From Desulfobacillus sp041396245 (GTDB taxonomy: Bacteria; Pseudomonadota; Gammaproteobacteria; Burkholderiales; Rhodocyclaceae), in the NCBI GenBank assembly GCA_041396245.1, contig JAWKYW010000016.1:1-64000 (forward strand): DNA of 64,000 nt, read 5' to 3'. This document shows positions 26,876-37,423 of this stretch, piece after piece. Below the pieces are notes generated by a model. It saw nothing but the letters and a program-made list of their open reading frames with translations. It was not told the origin of the DNA and did not search any database. Each line of letters starts with the position of its first letter. Position 1 is the stretch's first letter. Made by a program: the position numbers and the translations under genes.

Positions 26876-26957
26876 AAAAGCCTCGACCACGGAGCGCACG
26901 GAGGACACGGAGAAAAAACAAGAGAATTCTCTGTGTTCTCCGTGCACTCCGTGATTC
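26876..26957. repeat. CACGGAG-type hairpin repeat, copy C1
   Basis: CACGGAGCGCACGGAGGACACGG on one arm and CTCCGTGCACTCCGTG with further CTGTGTTCT on the other, around AAAAAACAAGAGAATT. Same plan as the A and B types with a different repeat unit. Fills the murB-ddlB gap. Confidence 0.82.
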
Positions 26958-27870
26958 ATGCTTTTTCCCCGACAATCCGTACTTCGCGCAGCAGTTCGAC
27001 GCCGAACTTCTCGCGCACGACTGCCTGCACCCTTTCGATCAGCGCTTCGATATCCGCTGCCGTCGCCCGCCGCTCCGGGTTGACGATGAAGTTGGCGTGC
27101 TTTTCCGAGACCCGCGCGCCGCCGACCTGCAGGCCCTTCAGCCCCGCCGCCTCGATCAGTCGCGCCGCGTGGTCGCCCGGCGGATTGCGAAACACCGAAC
27201 CGGCATTGGGCAGCTGCAGCGGCTGGCTGGCGATGCGCTTCTCCAGCAGTTCCCGGATGCGCGCGCGCGAGACCGCGCCCTCGCCCGCCGGCAGGCGGAA
27301 CCAGGCGGCGGCGAAGCATTCGTCCGCCGCGCCGCGCAGACCGACATGGCGATAACCGATCTCGAAATCGGCGGCCGTGCGCTCGCGCAGCGCGCCCTGC
27401 CGGTCCAGCATCAGCACGCGCTCGACGATGGCCCAGGTCTCGCCGCCATGGCAGCCCGCATTCATCGCCAGGGCGCCGCCCACCGTGCCCGGAATGCCGG
27501 CGAGGAACTCCGCTCCGGCGAGGTCGTGGTTGGCGGCGAAGCGCGCCACTTTCGGACTGGCGACGCCGGCCTCGGCGTAGATCAGGCCGTCGGCAAAAGT
27601 CAGCCGCCCCAGCACGGCGTGCAGGAACACCACGGTGCCGTCGTAGCCGCCGTCGCGCACCAGCAGGTTGCTGCCGAGGCCGAAGTACAGCAGCGGCTCG
27701 TCGATGCGGGTGGCGCGCAGGAAGGCAGCCAGGTCGTCGAGGCCGGCCGGTACGTAGACGCGCGCCGCCGCGCCGCCGGCACGCCAGGTGACGTGCCGTG
27801 CCATCGGCTCGTTGAACCGCAACTCGCCGCGCAGACCGCTCCCCAGTCGCTTTATCTCGGACATATCCAT
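26956..27870 (-). CDS. murB: UDP-N-acetylenolpyruvoylglucosamine reductase
   Basis: FAD-dependent second step of UDP-MurNAc synthesis. 304 residues: YFGLGSNLLVRDGGYDGTVV, PGTVGGALAMNAGCHGGE, NAGSVFRNPPGDHAARLIEAAGLKG, GARVSEKHANFIVN. It has the proton-donor Ser in the GSVFRNP block. An in-frame Met two codons later is an alternative start. A 25-bp motif copy lies in it at 27595-27619. Confidence 0.97.
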   Translation of the reverse strand: MDMSEIKRLGSGLRGELRFNEPMARHVTWRAGGAAARVYVPAGLDDLAAFLRATRIDEPLLYFGLGSNLLVRDGGYDGTVVFLHAVLGRLTFADGLIYAEAGVASPKVARFAANHDLAGAEFLAGIPGTVGGALAMNAGCHGGETWAIVERVLMLDRQGALRERTAADFEIGYRHVGLRGAADECFAAAWFRLPAGEGAVSRARIRELLEKRIASQPLQLPNAGSVFRNPPGDHAARLIEAAGLKGLQVGGARVSEKHANFIVNPERRATAADIEALIERVQAVVREKFGVELLREVRIVGEKA

Positions 27871-27904
27871 GTTTCAGAACCGCCAACGCAGCCCTCTTGC
27901 AGGA

Positions 27905-28014
27905 AACCGCTTCCAACGCGAAGAACGCAAAGGCGCAAAGAGCGCAAAGGAAAACCAATGCATGGCATTTCCTTGCGTCCTTTGCGTCTTTGCGCCCTCT
28001 GCGTTGAAAGCGGT

Positions 28015-28016
<2 letters not shown>
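27905..28016. repeat. GCAAAG-type hairpin repeat, copy B3
   Basis: Outer ends AAACCGCTTCCAACGC and GCGTTGAAAGCGGTTT are inverted, and within them GCAAAG units mirror CTTTGCG units. Fills the murC-murB gap; the murC stop TAG lies at its edge. Confidence 0.88.
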
Positions 28017-29406
<1,390 letters not shown>

Positions 29407-29426
29407 GACCGCACCCCAAAAAGCAA

Positions 29427-29533
29427 ACCGCCTTCAACGCAGAGTGCGCAAAGACGCAAAGAGCGCAAAGAAAACCTTTCCTGCATTTCTTTGCGTCCTT
29501 TGCGTCTTTGCGTCCTTTGCGCTGAAAGTGGTT
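29427..29533. repeat. GCAAAG-type hairpin repeat, copy B4
   Basis: AAACCGCCTTCAACGC start, GCAAAG units, A/T loop, then mirrored CTTTGCG units. Fills the murG-murC gap. Confidence 0.86.
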
Positions 29534-29539
29534 GCCTTT

Positions 29540-30598
29540 TCATCTCGCCACCTCCATGCAGATCTCCGCCACGGCGCGCGTCGCTTCGGGCTTGGCCAGC
29601 GCGCGCGCCTTCTCCGCCATCGCCGCCAGTTTCTCGCGCGTCAGCTCGCGCAGCAGCGCGGCGAGCTTCTCCGGCGTCAGTTCCTTCTGCGGCAGCAGGA
29701 TGGCCGCGCCGGCTTCGGAGAGGAAGCGGGCATTGCCGGTCTGGTGGTCGTCTACCGCGTGCGGGAAGGGCACCAGCACGCTGGCGACACCGGCCGCCGC
29801 CAGCTCGGCAACGGTGAGCGCGCCGGCACGGCAGATGACCAGATCGGCCTGCGCATAGCGCGCCGCCATGTCGTCGATGAAGGGCAGCAGTTCCGCCTCC
29901 GCCCCCGCCACGGCATAGGCGGCACGCAGGGCGTCGATCTGCTTCGCGCCCGACTGGTGCGTCACGCGCGGCCGCTCCTCCGCGGGAATCAAAGTCAGTG
30001 CCCGCGGCACGGCGTCATTGAGGGCCTGGGCGCCGAGGCTGCCGCCCACCACCAGCACATCGAGCCGCCCGCTGCGGCCGGCGTAGCGCTGCGCCGGCGC
30101 GGGCAGGCCGGCGATCTCGGCGCGCACCGGATTGCCGGTCCACTCTCCCTTCCCCAGCACGTTCGGAAAGCCGGAGAGGACGCGGTCGGCGACGCCGGCC
30201 AGCACGCGATTGGCCAGACCCGCCACGGAATTCTGCTCATGCACCACCAGCGGCCGTCCGGTCAGCGCCGCCATCATGCCGCCGGGGAAGGTGACGTAGC
30301 CGCCCATGCCGAGCACGACATTCGGCTTGACGCGGCCGAGTTCGCGCAGCGCCTGCCAGAAAGCACGCAGCAGGTTCGCCGGCAGCAGCAGCGCCCGCAA
30401 CAGGCCCTTGCCGCGCAGCGCGGCGAAGCGCACCCAGACCATCTCGTAGCCGCGCGTCGGCACCAGCTTCGCCTCCATGCCCCCGGGGTTGCCCATCCAG
30501 ACTACATGCCAGCCGCGAGCGTGCAGGAAATCCGCCACCGCCAGGCCCGGAAAAACGTGACCGCCCGTGCCGCCGGCCATGACGAGGATGGTCTTCAT
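29540..30598 (-). CDS. murG: UDP-GlcNAc:lipid I N-acetylglucosaminyltransferase
   Basis: Converts lipid I to lipid II at the inner membrane. 352 residues: GGTGGHVFPGLAVA, GMGGYVTFPGGMMAAL, VHEQNSVAGLANRVLA, VVGGSLGAQALN, CRAGALTVAELAAAGVASVLVPFPHAVDDHQTGNA. ATGA overlap with ftsW. Confidence 0.97.
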   Translation of the reverse strand: MKTILVMAGGTGGHVFPGLAVADFLHARGWHVVWMGNPGGMEAKLVPTRGYEMVWVRFAALRGKGLLRALLLPANLLRAFWQALRELGRVKPNVVLGMGGYVTFPGGMMAALTGRPLVVHEQNSVAGLANRVLAGVADRVLSGFPNVLGKGEWTGNPVRAEIAGLPAPAQRYAGRSGRLDVLVVGGSLGAQALNDAVPRALTLIPAEERPRVTHQSGAKQIDALRAAYAVAGAEAELLPFIDDMAARYAQADLVICRAGALTVAELAAAGVASVLVPFPHAVDDHQTGNARFLSEAGAAILLPQKELTPEKLAALLRELTREKLAAMAEKARALAKPEATRAVAEICMEVAR

Positions 30599-31773
30599 AT
30601 CGACGCCCCCCGCATCAGCGCCCGGTTCTCGTAATCGACGCGCAGCAATATCGCCAGCGCCACGCAATTCGCGAGGATGCCCGAGCCGCCGAAGCTCATC
30701 AGCGGCAGGGTCAGGCCCTTGGTCGGCAGCAGGCCCATGTTCACGCCCATGTTGATGAAGGCCTGCACGCCGATCCAGATGCCGATGCCCTGGGCCACCA
30801 GCCCGGCGTAGGCGCGTTCGAGCAGCAGCGCCTGACGGCCGATGGCGAAGGCGCGCTGGACGATCAGGCCGAACAGCACGATCACCGCCAGCACGCCCAC
30901 CAGTCCGAGCTCCTCGGCGATCACCGCCAGCAGGAAGTCGGTGTGCGCCTCGGGCAGGTAGAACAGCTTTTCGACGCTGCCGCCCAGGCCGACGCCCAGC
31001 CATTCGCCGCGGCCGAAGGCGATCAGCGCGTGCGAGAGCTGGTAGCCCTTGCCGTAGGCGTCCGACCACGGGTCCATGAAGCCGAAGATGCGCTCGCGGC
31101 GGTAGGGCGAGGTCCAGATCAGCACGACGAAGGCCAGGCCGAGGAAGAGGAAGAGCAGGGTAAACAGCCGGGCGTTGATGCCGCCGAGGAAGAGGATGCC
31201 CATGGCGATGCAGATGATCACCACGAAGGCGCCGAAGTCCGGCTCGCGCAGCAGCAGGCCGCCGATCAGCGCCATCACCAGCGCCATCGGCACGAAGCCG
31301 CGGCGGAAGCTGCCCATGTCGGCCAGCTTGCGCACCGTGTAGTCGGCGGCGTAGAGCACGGCGAACAGTTTCATCAGCTCGGACGGCTGCAGGTTCACCA
31401 GTCCCAGCGGCAGCCAGCGCCGCGCGCCGTTGACTTCGCGGCCGATGAAGGGCACCAGCACCAGCACCAGCAGTGCCACGCCGATGAGGAACAGCCAGGG
31501 GGCGCCCTGCTGCCAGACGCGCAGCGGCACCTGGAACGCCACCACCGCGACGATCAGGCCGATGGCCAGGAAGACCCCGTGGCGGATCAGGAAATAGGCC
31601 GGCTGGTGGCCGGTGAAGCGGCTGCCCTCGGCCGTGGCGATGGAGGCCGAATACACCATCACCATCCCCAGCAGCAGCAGCGCCAGCGCCGGCCACAGCA
31701 GCATCGGGTCCAGCTCCTGCGGCCGGGCCGGGCGGCCGGCGCGGAAACCATGCATGGCGTGACCGGCGCTCAT
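30595..31773 (-). CDS. ftsW: Lipid II polymerase / SEDS protein FtsW
   Basis: Septal peptidoglycan glycosyltransferase. 392 residues, about ten TM helices: MVMVYSASIATAEGSRF, NGARRWLPLGLVNLQPSELMKL, the catalytic-region Asp in REPDFGAFVV, and PTKGLTLPLMSFGGSGILANCVALAILL. Partner of the FtsI encoded upstream. Confidence 0.97.
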   Translation of the reverse strand: MSAGHAMHGFRAGRPARPQELDPMLLWPALALLLLGMVMVYSASIATAEGSRFTGHQPAYFLIRHGVFLAIGLIVAVVAFQVPLRVWQQGAPWLFLIGVALLVLVLVPFIGREVNGARRWLPLGLVNLQPSELMKLFAVLYAADYTVRKLADMGSFRRGFVPMALVMALIGGLLLREPDFGAFVVIICIAMGILFLGGINARLFTLLFLFLGLAFVVLIWTSPYRRERIFGFMDPWSDAYGKGYQLSHALIAFGRGEWLGVGLGGSVEKLFYLPEAHTDFLLAVIAEELGLVGVLAVIVLFGLIVQRAFAIGRQALLLERAYAGLVAQGIGIWIGVQAFINMGVNMGLLPTKGLTLPLMSFGGSGILANCVALAILLRVDYENRALMRGASI

Positions 31774-33158
31774 GAAGTTTCCTTCTGCCGCGCCGCGGCC
31801 AGTTCGCGCACCGCCTGGGCGAAGACCTCGGCACGGTGCTCGTAATTGCGGTACATGTCGAAGCTGGCACAGGCCGGCGAGAGCAGCACGGCATCGCCGG
31901 CGCGGGCGGCCACCGCCGCCTTGCGCACGGCCTGGTCCATGTCCTGGGCGTGGATGACCGGAATGCCGCAGTCGCCCACGGCCGCCTCGATCTGCATTGC
32001 ATCGCGGCCGATCAGCACCAGGGCGCGGCCGTGCGCGCCCAGCGCCGGCGCCAGCGGCGAAAAATCCTGTCCCTTCCCGTCTCCTCCGGCAATCAGCACC
32101 ACCTTTCGGCCGAGGCCTTCGAGGGCGGCGACGGTAGCGCCGACATTGGTGCCCTTCGAGTCGTCGTACCAGGCGACGCCGTCGAGTTCGGCGATGCGCT
32201 CGACGCGGTGCGGCAGTCCCTTGAATTCGCGCAGCACCGGCAGCATCGGCGCCAGCGGCAAATCGATGGCGCGGCACAAGGCCAGCCCGGCCAGCACGTT
32301 GGCGGCGTTGTGCAGGCCGGCAACCGCCAGCTCGTCGGTCCGCAGGATGCGCTCCTTGCCCTGCACCAGCCAGCCGTCCCTGATGCCGAAATCATCGGCG
32401 CCGGCGGGGGCATCGAGTCCGAAAGTCAGCCTGCGCGAAGCGGCGTCGGCCATGGCCATGACGCGCGCGTCCTGGCGGTTGAGCACCTGCGCGCCGCCGC
32501 CGGCGAAGATGCGCGCCTTGGCGGCGGCATAGTCGTCCAGTCCGGCATAGCGGTCCAGGTGGTCGTCGCTGACGTTGAGCACGGCCGCGGCATCCGCCGC
32601 CAGGCTCACCGCCGTCTCCAGCTGGAAGCTCGACAGCTCCAGCACCCAGACTTCCGGCAGCTTGCCGGCATCGAGGCAGGTCATCAGCGCGGAGAGCGCC
32701 GCCGGACCGATGTTGCCGGCCACCGCCGTCACCTTGCCGGCGGCGCGGCACAGCGCGCCGGCCAGCGCCGTCGTGGTGGTCTTGCCGTTGGTGCCGGTGA
32801 TGGCGATCAGCTTGCATTGCCCGCGCGTGCCGAGTTCGCGCAGGGCGCCGGCGAACAGCTCGATCTCGCCGACGACGGGAATGCCGCGCCGGGAGGCTTC
32901 CGCCACCACCGGCTCGTTGAGCGAGAGCCCCGGCGAGAGGCCGATCAGCTCGGCGCCGTCGATCAGTTCGTCGTTGAAGGAGCCGGTCAGCAGCACCGCA
33001 CCCGGCGCGCTGCGCTTCAGTTCGGCGGCAAACGGCGGCTCGCTGCGCGAATCGGCCACGCGCACGCGGGCGCCCTGCCGATGCAGCCATTGCGCCATGG
33101 CCAGGCCCGACTCGCCGAGCCCGAGCACCAGCACTGTTTTCCCCGCTAGGTTACCCAT
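31770..33158 (-). CDS. murD: UDP-N-acetylmuramoylalanine--D-glutamate ligase
   Basis: Adds D-Glu. 462 residues from MGNLAGKTVLVLGLGESGLAMAQW; ATP loop ITGTNGKTTTTALAGALC, NVSDDHLDRY, WYDDSKGTNVGATVAAL, IAGGDGKGQDF. Overlaps ftsW by 4 bp. Confidence 0.97.
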   Translation of the reverse strand: MGNLAGKTVLVLGLGESGLAMAQWLHRQGARVRVADSRSEPPFAAELKRSAPGAVLLTGSFNDELIDGAELIGLSPGLSLNEPVVAEASRRGIPVVGEIELFAGALRELGTRGQCKLIAITGTNGKTTTTALAGALCRAAGKVTAVAGNIGPAALSALMTCLDAGKLPEVWVLELSSFQLETAVSLAADAAAVLNVSDDHLDRYAGLDDYAAAKARIFAGGGAQVLNRQDARVMAMADAASRRLTFGLDAPAGADDFGIRDGWLVQGKERILRTDELAVAGLHNAANVLAGLALCRAIDLPLAPMLPVLREFKGLPHRVERIAELDGVAWYDDSKGTNVGATVAALEGLGRKVVLIAGGDGKGQDFSPLAPALGAHGRALVLIGRDAMQIEAAVGDCGIPVIHAQDMDQAVRKAAVAARAGDAVLLSPACASFDMYRNYEHRAEVFAQAVRELAAARQKETS

Positions 33159-33164
33159 AAAAAC

Positions 33165-33286
33165 CAACCACTCTCGACGCAAAGGTCGCAAAGGCGCAAA
33201 GACCGCAAAGAAAACCTTTGCAACATGCTTTCTCGTCTTCTTTGCGCCCTTTGCGTCTTTGCGCTCTTTGCGTTGGAAGTGGTTTC
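33165..33286. repeat. GCAAAG-type hairpin repeat, copy B5
   Basis: AACCACTCTCGACGC start, GCAAAG units, A/T loop, mirrored CTTTGCG units ending CGTTGGAAGTGGTT. Fills the mraY-murD gap. Confidence 0.86.
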
Positions 33287-34373
33287 ATCTCAGTTTCAAA
33301 GTGGACAATCCGAACAGCACCAGCATGATCGTGATGATCCAGAAGCGGACCACGACCTGCGTCTCCTTCCAGCCCTTCAGTTCGTAGTGGTGATGCAGCG
33401 GCGCCATGAGGAAGATGCGTTTCCCCCCGGTGGCCTTGAAGTAGGCCACCTGGATCATCACCGACAGCGTCTCGACGACGAAGACGCCGCCCATGATGAA
33501 CAGCACGATCTCCTGGCGCACCACCACCGCCACCGTGCCGAGCGCGGCGCCCAGGGCCAGGGCGCCGACGTCGCCCATGAAGACTTCCGCCGGGTAGGCG
33601 TTGAACCAGAGGAAGCCGAGCCCGGCGCCGCACAGCGCGCCGAGGAACACCGCCAGCTCGCCGGCGCCGGGGATGAAGGGCAGGCCGAGGTATTTCGAGA
33701 AGCCGGCATGGCCGGCGACGTAGGCGAAGATGGCGAGCGCGCCGGCCACCATCACCGTCGGCATGATGGCCAGCCCGTCGAGGCCGTCGGTCAGGTTTAC
33801 CGCGTTGCTGGTGCCGACGATGACGAAGTAGCTGAGCACGACGAAGCCGGTGATGCCGAGCGGATAGGCCACCGTCTTGAAGAAGGGCACGATCAGTTCG
33901 GTGTGCGCCGGCAGCGTCGCCGTGATGGCGAGGAAGACCGCCGCCGCCGCGCCGATCAGCGACTGCCAGAAGAACTTCGCCCGCGCCGACATCCCCTTCG
34001 GGTCGCGATGCACCACCTTGCGCCAGTCGTCCACCCAGCCGACGGCGCCGAAGCCCAGCGTCACGAACAGCACGACCCAGACGTAGCGGTTGGAAAGATC
34101 ACCCCACAGCAGGGTGGTGACGCCGATGGCGATGAGGATCAGGGCGCCGCCCATGGTCGGCGTGCCGGTCTTGGTCAGGTGCGATTGCGGCCCGTCGTCG
34201 CGCACCGCCTGGCCGATCTTCTTTTCCGCCAGCCAGCGGATCACCGCCGGGCCGAAGATGAAGGAGATCACCAGCGCCGTCATCGCCGCCAGCACCATGC
34301 GCAGCGTGATGTAGTTGAAGACGTTGAAGACGCGGTAGTCCTTCGACAGCCATTGCGCCAGATCAAGCAGCAT
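33285..34373 (-). CDS. mraY: Phospho-N-acetylmuramoyl-pentapeptide transferase
   Basis: Forms lipid I from UDP-MurNAc-pentapeptide and undecaprenyl phosphate. 362 residues, ten TM helices expected: KTGTPTMGGALILIAIG, WVDDWRKVVHRDPKGM (Asp pair), SNAVNLTDGLDGLAIMPT, FMGDVGALALGAALG, HHHYELKGWKE. Confidence 0.98.
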   Translation of the reverse strand: MLLDLAQWLSKDYRVFNVFNYITLRMVLAAMTALVISFIFGPAVIRWLAEKKIGQAVRDDGPQSHLTKTGTPTMGGALILIAIGVTTLLWGDLSNRYVWVVLFVTLGFGAVGWVDDWRKVVHRDPKGMSARAKFFWQSLIGAAAAVFLAITATLPAHTELIVPFFKTVAYPLGITGFVVLSYFVIVGTSNAVNLTDGLDGLAIMPTVMVAGALAIFAYVAGHAGFSKYLGLPFIPGAGELAVFLGALCGAGLGFLWFNAYPAEVFMGDVGALALGAALGTVAVVVRQEIVLFIMGGVFVVETLSVMIQVAYFKATGGKRIFLMAPLHHHYELKGWKETQVVVRFWIITIMLVLFGLSTLKLR

Positions 34374-34518
34374 CGTTCATGCCTCCCGCCGGACCGGTGG
34401 CGAAACCGGAGGGCACGGCCGACGGCGTCGATGGGCTCGCCAAGCAGCCCCTGCGGACCTCAGCATCAATGCTGGCTCGTCCGCCCATCCCCGTCGCCAT
34501 GCCCTCCGCATTCGCCAT
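34363..34518 (-). CDS. Small ORF bridging murF and mraY
   Basis: 51 codons. Its ATG overlaps the murF stop (TGATG) and its stop lies 10 bp inside mraY, so it spans the whole gap. The peptide MANAEGMATGMGGRASIDAE... is Gly/Ala/Pro-rich with no domain. It may exist only to carry ribosomes from murF to mraY, or be chance. A GGGAGG site inside it serves mraY. Confidence 0.3.
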   Translation of the reverse strand: MANAEGMATGMGGRASIDAEVRRGCLASPSTPSAVPSGFATGPAGGMNDAA

Positions 34519-35915
34519 CAGTGTTTTCCCTCCCCCGCCCGGCCGTCGTCGGCGACGGCATCCGCCACGCGCTCCATGCGCATGAAGCGCGAGCCCTTCA
34601 CCAGCACCACCGTGTCGCCGTCGAGTTGCGGCAGCAGCGCCTTCAGCAGCGCCTCGACAGCGTCGAAATGCCGGCCGCCGGCGCCGAAATTGCGCGCCGC
34701 CAGCTCGCTGTGCTCGCCCAGGGCGAACAGCTGGTCGAGGCCCTGGCTCTTGGCATAGCCGCCGATCTCGTCGTGGAACTGGCCGGCCTGGCCGCCGATC
34801 TCGCCCATGTCGCCCAGCACCAGGATCTTCCTGCCCGGCGTGGCCGCCAGGACGTCGATGGCGGCGCGCACCGAGTCCGGGTTGGCGTTGTAGCTGTCGT
34901 CGATGAGGGTCGCACCGGCAATGGCGGCGCGAACCTGCAGCCGGCCCTTGACGCCGGTGAAGGAAGTCAGTCCCCGCGCCACGGCGTCGAGCGTGGCGCC
35001 CGTCGCCAGCGCGGCCGCCGCGGCGGCGAGCGCATTGCGGGCGTTGTGCACGCCGGGCACGGCCAGCGCCACCTCGACCGCGCCCTGCGGCGCCTCGATC
35101 GACAGCACGCTGCCGAGCGCCCCGGGCTCGGCGCGCCCGCGCACATCGGCCGGCTGATCGAGGCCGAAGGTCAGCGTGCGGCGGCCGGCATTCTGTTCGC
35201 GCCAGAGGCCGCTGAAGGGGTCGTCGGCGTTGATCACCGCGATGCCGTCCGGACCCAGGCCGTCGAAGATCTCGCCCTTGGCGCGCGCCACCCCGGCGAC
35301 GCCGCCGAGTCCCGCCAGGTGCGCGCGCTGGGCGTTGTTCACCAGCGCCACGGTCGGCTGCGCCAGGCGCGTCAGATAGGCGATCTCGCCCGGATGGTTC
35401 ATGCCCATCTCGATCACCGCGGCGCGGTGGCCGGCGCGCAGCCGCAGCAGCATCAGCGGCAGGCCGATGTCGTTGTTCAGGTTGCCGGCGGTCGCCAGCA
35501 CGGCGAGCGCCGGGTCGTCGCCGTCGGCCGCGGCCTGGGCGCGCAGGATCGCGGCGAGCATTTCCTTCACCGTGGTCTTGCCGTTGCTGCCGGTGATGCC
35601 GACCAGCGTGAGCGCGAAGCGGGCGCGCCACCAGGCGCCGAGGGCGCCCAGCGCCAGGCGCGTGTCGGCCACCGCCAGCGCCGGCAGGCCGAGCGCATGG
35701 TCGTCGGCCCAGGCCTGCTCGACCATCGCCGCCGCGGCACCGCGCCCGGCGGCGACGTCGATGAATTCGTGGCCGTCGAAGCGTTCCCCGCGCAGGGCGA
35801 CGAACAGCTCGCCGCTGGCGATGCTGCGCGTATCGGTCGACACGCCCTCGATGCGCGGATTGCCCCTGAGGACGGTGCCGCCGGTGGCCAGTGCCGCTTC
35901 CATCAGGCTCATCAT
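34518..35915 (-). CDS. murF: UDP-MurNAc-tripeptide--D-Ala-D-Ala ligase
   Basis: Completes the UDP-MurNAc-pentapeptide. 465 residues: STDTRSIASGELFVAL, ATP loop ITGSNGKTTVKEMLAAIL, IEMGMNHPGEI, INADDPF, IDDSYNANPDSVRAAI. Starts inside the end of murE (4-bp overlap). Confidence 0.97.
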   Translation of the reverse strand: MMSLMEAALATGGTVLRGNPRIEGVSTDTRSIASGELFVALRGERFDGHEFIDVAAGRGAAAAMVEQAWADDHALGLPALAVADTRLALGALGAWWRARFALTLVGITGSNGKTTVKEMLAAILRAQAAADGDDPALAVLATAGNLNNDIGLPLMLLRLRAGHRAAVIEMGMNHPGEIAYLTRLAQPTVALVNNAQRAHLAGLGGVAGVARAKGEIFDGLGPDGIAVINADDPFSGLWREQNAGRRTLTFGLDQPADVRGRAEPGALGSVLSIEAPQGAVEVALAVPGVHNARNALAAAAAALATGATLDAVARGLTSFTGVKGRLQVRAAIAGATLIDDSYNANPDSVRAAIDVLAATPGRKILVLGDMGEIGGQAGQFHDEIGGYAKSQGLDQLFALGEHSELAARNFGAGGRHFDAVEALLKALLPQLDGDTVVLVKGSRFMRMERVADAVADDGRAGEGKH

Positions 35916-37423
35916 GACGGCGAGGCTCCGCGTGCGGCCAGTGCGGCGGCGGCACGATCGGCATCCGAGAACGGCAGGCGGCGGCCGGCGATCTCCTGAT
36001 AGGCTTCATGCCCCTTGCCGGCGATCAGCACCACATCGCGGACGTCGGCCTCGGCCAGGGCGGTATCGATCGCCTCGGCGCGGTCGGGAACGATGCGGGC
36101 GGCGGGCGCACCCTGCGCGATGTCGGCGAGGATGGCCTGCGGCTCTTCCTCGCGCGGGTTGTCGCTGGTGAGGATCACGAGGTCGGCCCGGCGCGCCGCC
36201 GCTTCGCCCATCAGCGGCCGCTTGCCCGGGTCGCGGTTGCCGCCGCAGCCGAAGACGCAGACGAGGCGGCCGCCGCGCGCGCGCGCGATGCCGGCGAGCG
36301 CCGCCAGTGCCTTGTCGAGCGCGTCCGGCGTATGGGCGTAGTCGATCACCGCCAGCGGCAGGCCGTCGCCGCCGACGGCCTGCATGCGGCCCGGCGCAAA
36401 AGTCAGTCCGCGCAGCACGGCGGCCGCTTCATTCAGCGCCTCTCCGCTGGCGAGCAGCGCGCCCAGCACGGCCAGCAGGTTGGCGGCGTTGAACTCGCCC
36501 AGCAGCGGCGTCTCGATGTCCTCGCGCCCGAACGGCGTGACCGCGGTGAAGCGCAGGCCGCGCGACGTCGACGCGATGCGTTCGGCGAAGAGCGTGGCGC
36601 CGGTGCCGGCCTGCAGGCTGTAGCCCATCACCTGCACGCCGCTGCCGGCGAGATCGCGCGCGAGCTTGCGGCCGAGGGCGTCGTCGAGATTGAGCACCGC
36701 CGCCTTCAGGCCCGGCGCGGCGAACAGCTTTTCCTTCGCCGCGGCGTAGGCTTCCATGCTGCCGTGGTATTCGAGATGGTCGCGCGTGAGGTTCGTGAGC
36801 ACCGCCACGTCGAAATGGACGCCGTTTACCCGCCCCTGGTCGAGGCCGATCGAGGAAACCTCCATCGCCGCCGCCTGCGCACCCTGCGAAAGAAACTGCG
36901 CGAACAGGCGGTGCAGGGTGAGCGCGTCCGGCGTGGTGTTGAGGCTTGCGGCGAGCGCCGCGGAGGAATGGCCCTCGGCCCCGGGGCCGAACAGGCCGCT
37001 GCCGAGCGTGCCGACCACGGCGCAGCGGCGGCCGAGCTGCGCGAGGGACCGGGCGAGCCACTGGCTCACCGAGGTCTTGCCGTTGGTGCCGGTGACGCCG
37101 ACCGTCCACAACTTCTCCGAGGGGCGGCCATAGACGAGGTGGGCGATCCAGCCGGAGAGCGCCTGCAGGTCGTCCACCGCGACGCCCGGCAGCGCCATCG
37201 CCGGGGTGTCGTCAAGGTCTTGCCGCTGCCACAGCACGGCGGCGGCGCCGCGCGCCTCGGCGGCGGCGATGAAGCGGCGGCCGTCGGCGCGTGCGCCCGG
37301 ATAGGCGACGAAGACGTCCCCCGGCATCAGCACGCGCGAATCCGCGCAGAGGGATGTCGCCGTTACGCCCAGTCCTTGCAGTTCATCGAGCACGCGTTGC
37401 GCTGCCTCCAACTCGCGTTTCAC
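35912..37423 (-). CDS. murE: UDP-MurNAc-L-Ala-D-Glu--meso-diaminopimelate ligase
   Basis: 503 residues: CADSRVLMPGDVFVAYPG, ATP loop VTGTNGKTSVSQWLA, EVSSIGLDQGRVNGV, and TSDNPREEEP. The DNPR motif specifies meso-diaminopimelate as the added residue, so the wall is the Gram-negative A1gamma type. It carries a 25-bp motif copy at 36398-36422. Overlaps ftsI by 4 bp. Confidence 0.97.
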   Translation of the reverse strand: MKRELEAAQRVLDELQGLGVTATSLCADSRVLMPGDVFVAYPGARADGRRFIAAAEARGAAAVLWQRQDLDDTPAMALPGVAVDDLQALSGWIAHLVYGRPSEKLWTVGVTGTNGKTSVSQWLARSLAQLGRRCAVVGTLGSGLFGPGAEGHSSAALAASLNTTPDALTLHRLFAQFLSQGAQAAAMEVSSIGLDQGRVNGVHFDVAVLTNLTRDHLEYHGSMEAYAAAKEKLFAAPGLKAAVLNLDDALGRKLARDLAGSGVQVMGYSLQAGTGATLFAERIASTSRGLRFTAVTPFGREDIETPLLGEFNAANLLAVLGALLASGEALNEAAAVLRGLTFAPGRMQAVGGDGLPLAVIDYAHTPDALDKALAALAGIARARGGRLVCVFGCGGNRDPGKRPLMGEAAARRADLVILTSDNPREEEPQAILADIAQGAPAARIVPDRAEAIDTALAEADVRDVVLIAGKGHEAYQEIAGRRLPFSDADRAAAALAARGASPS

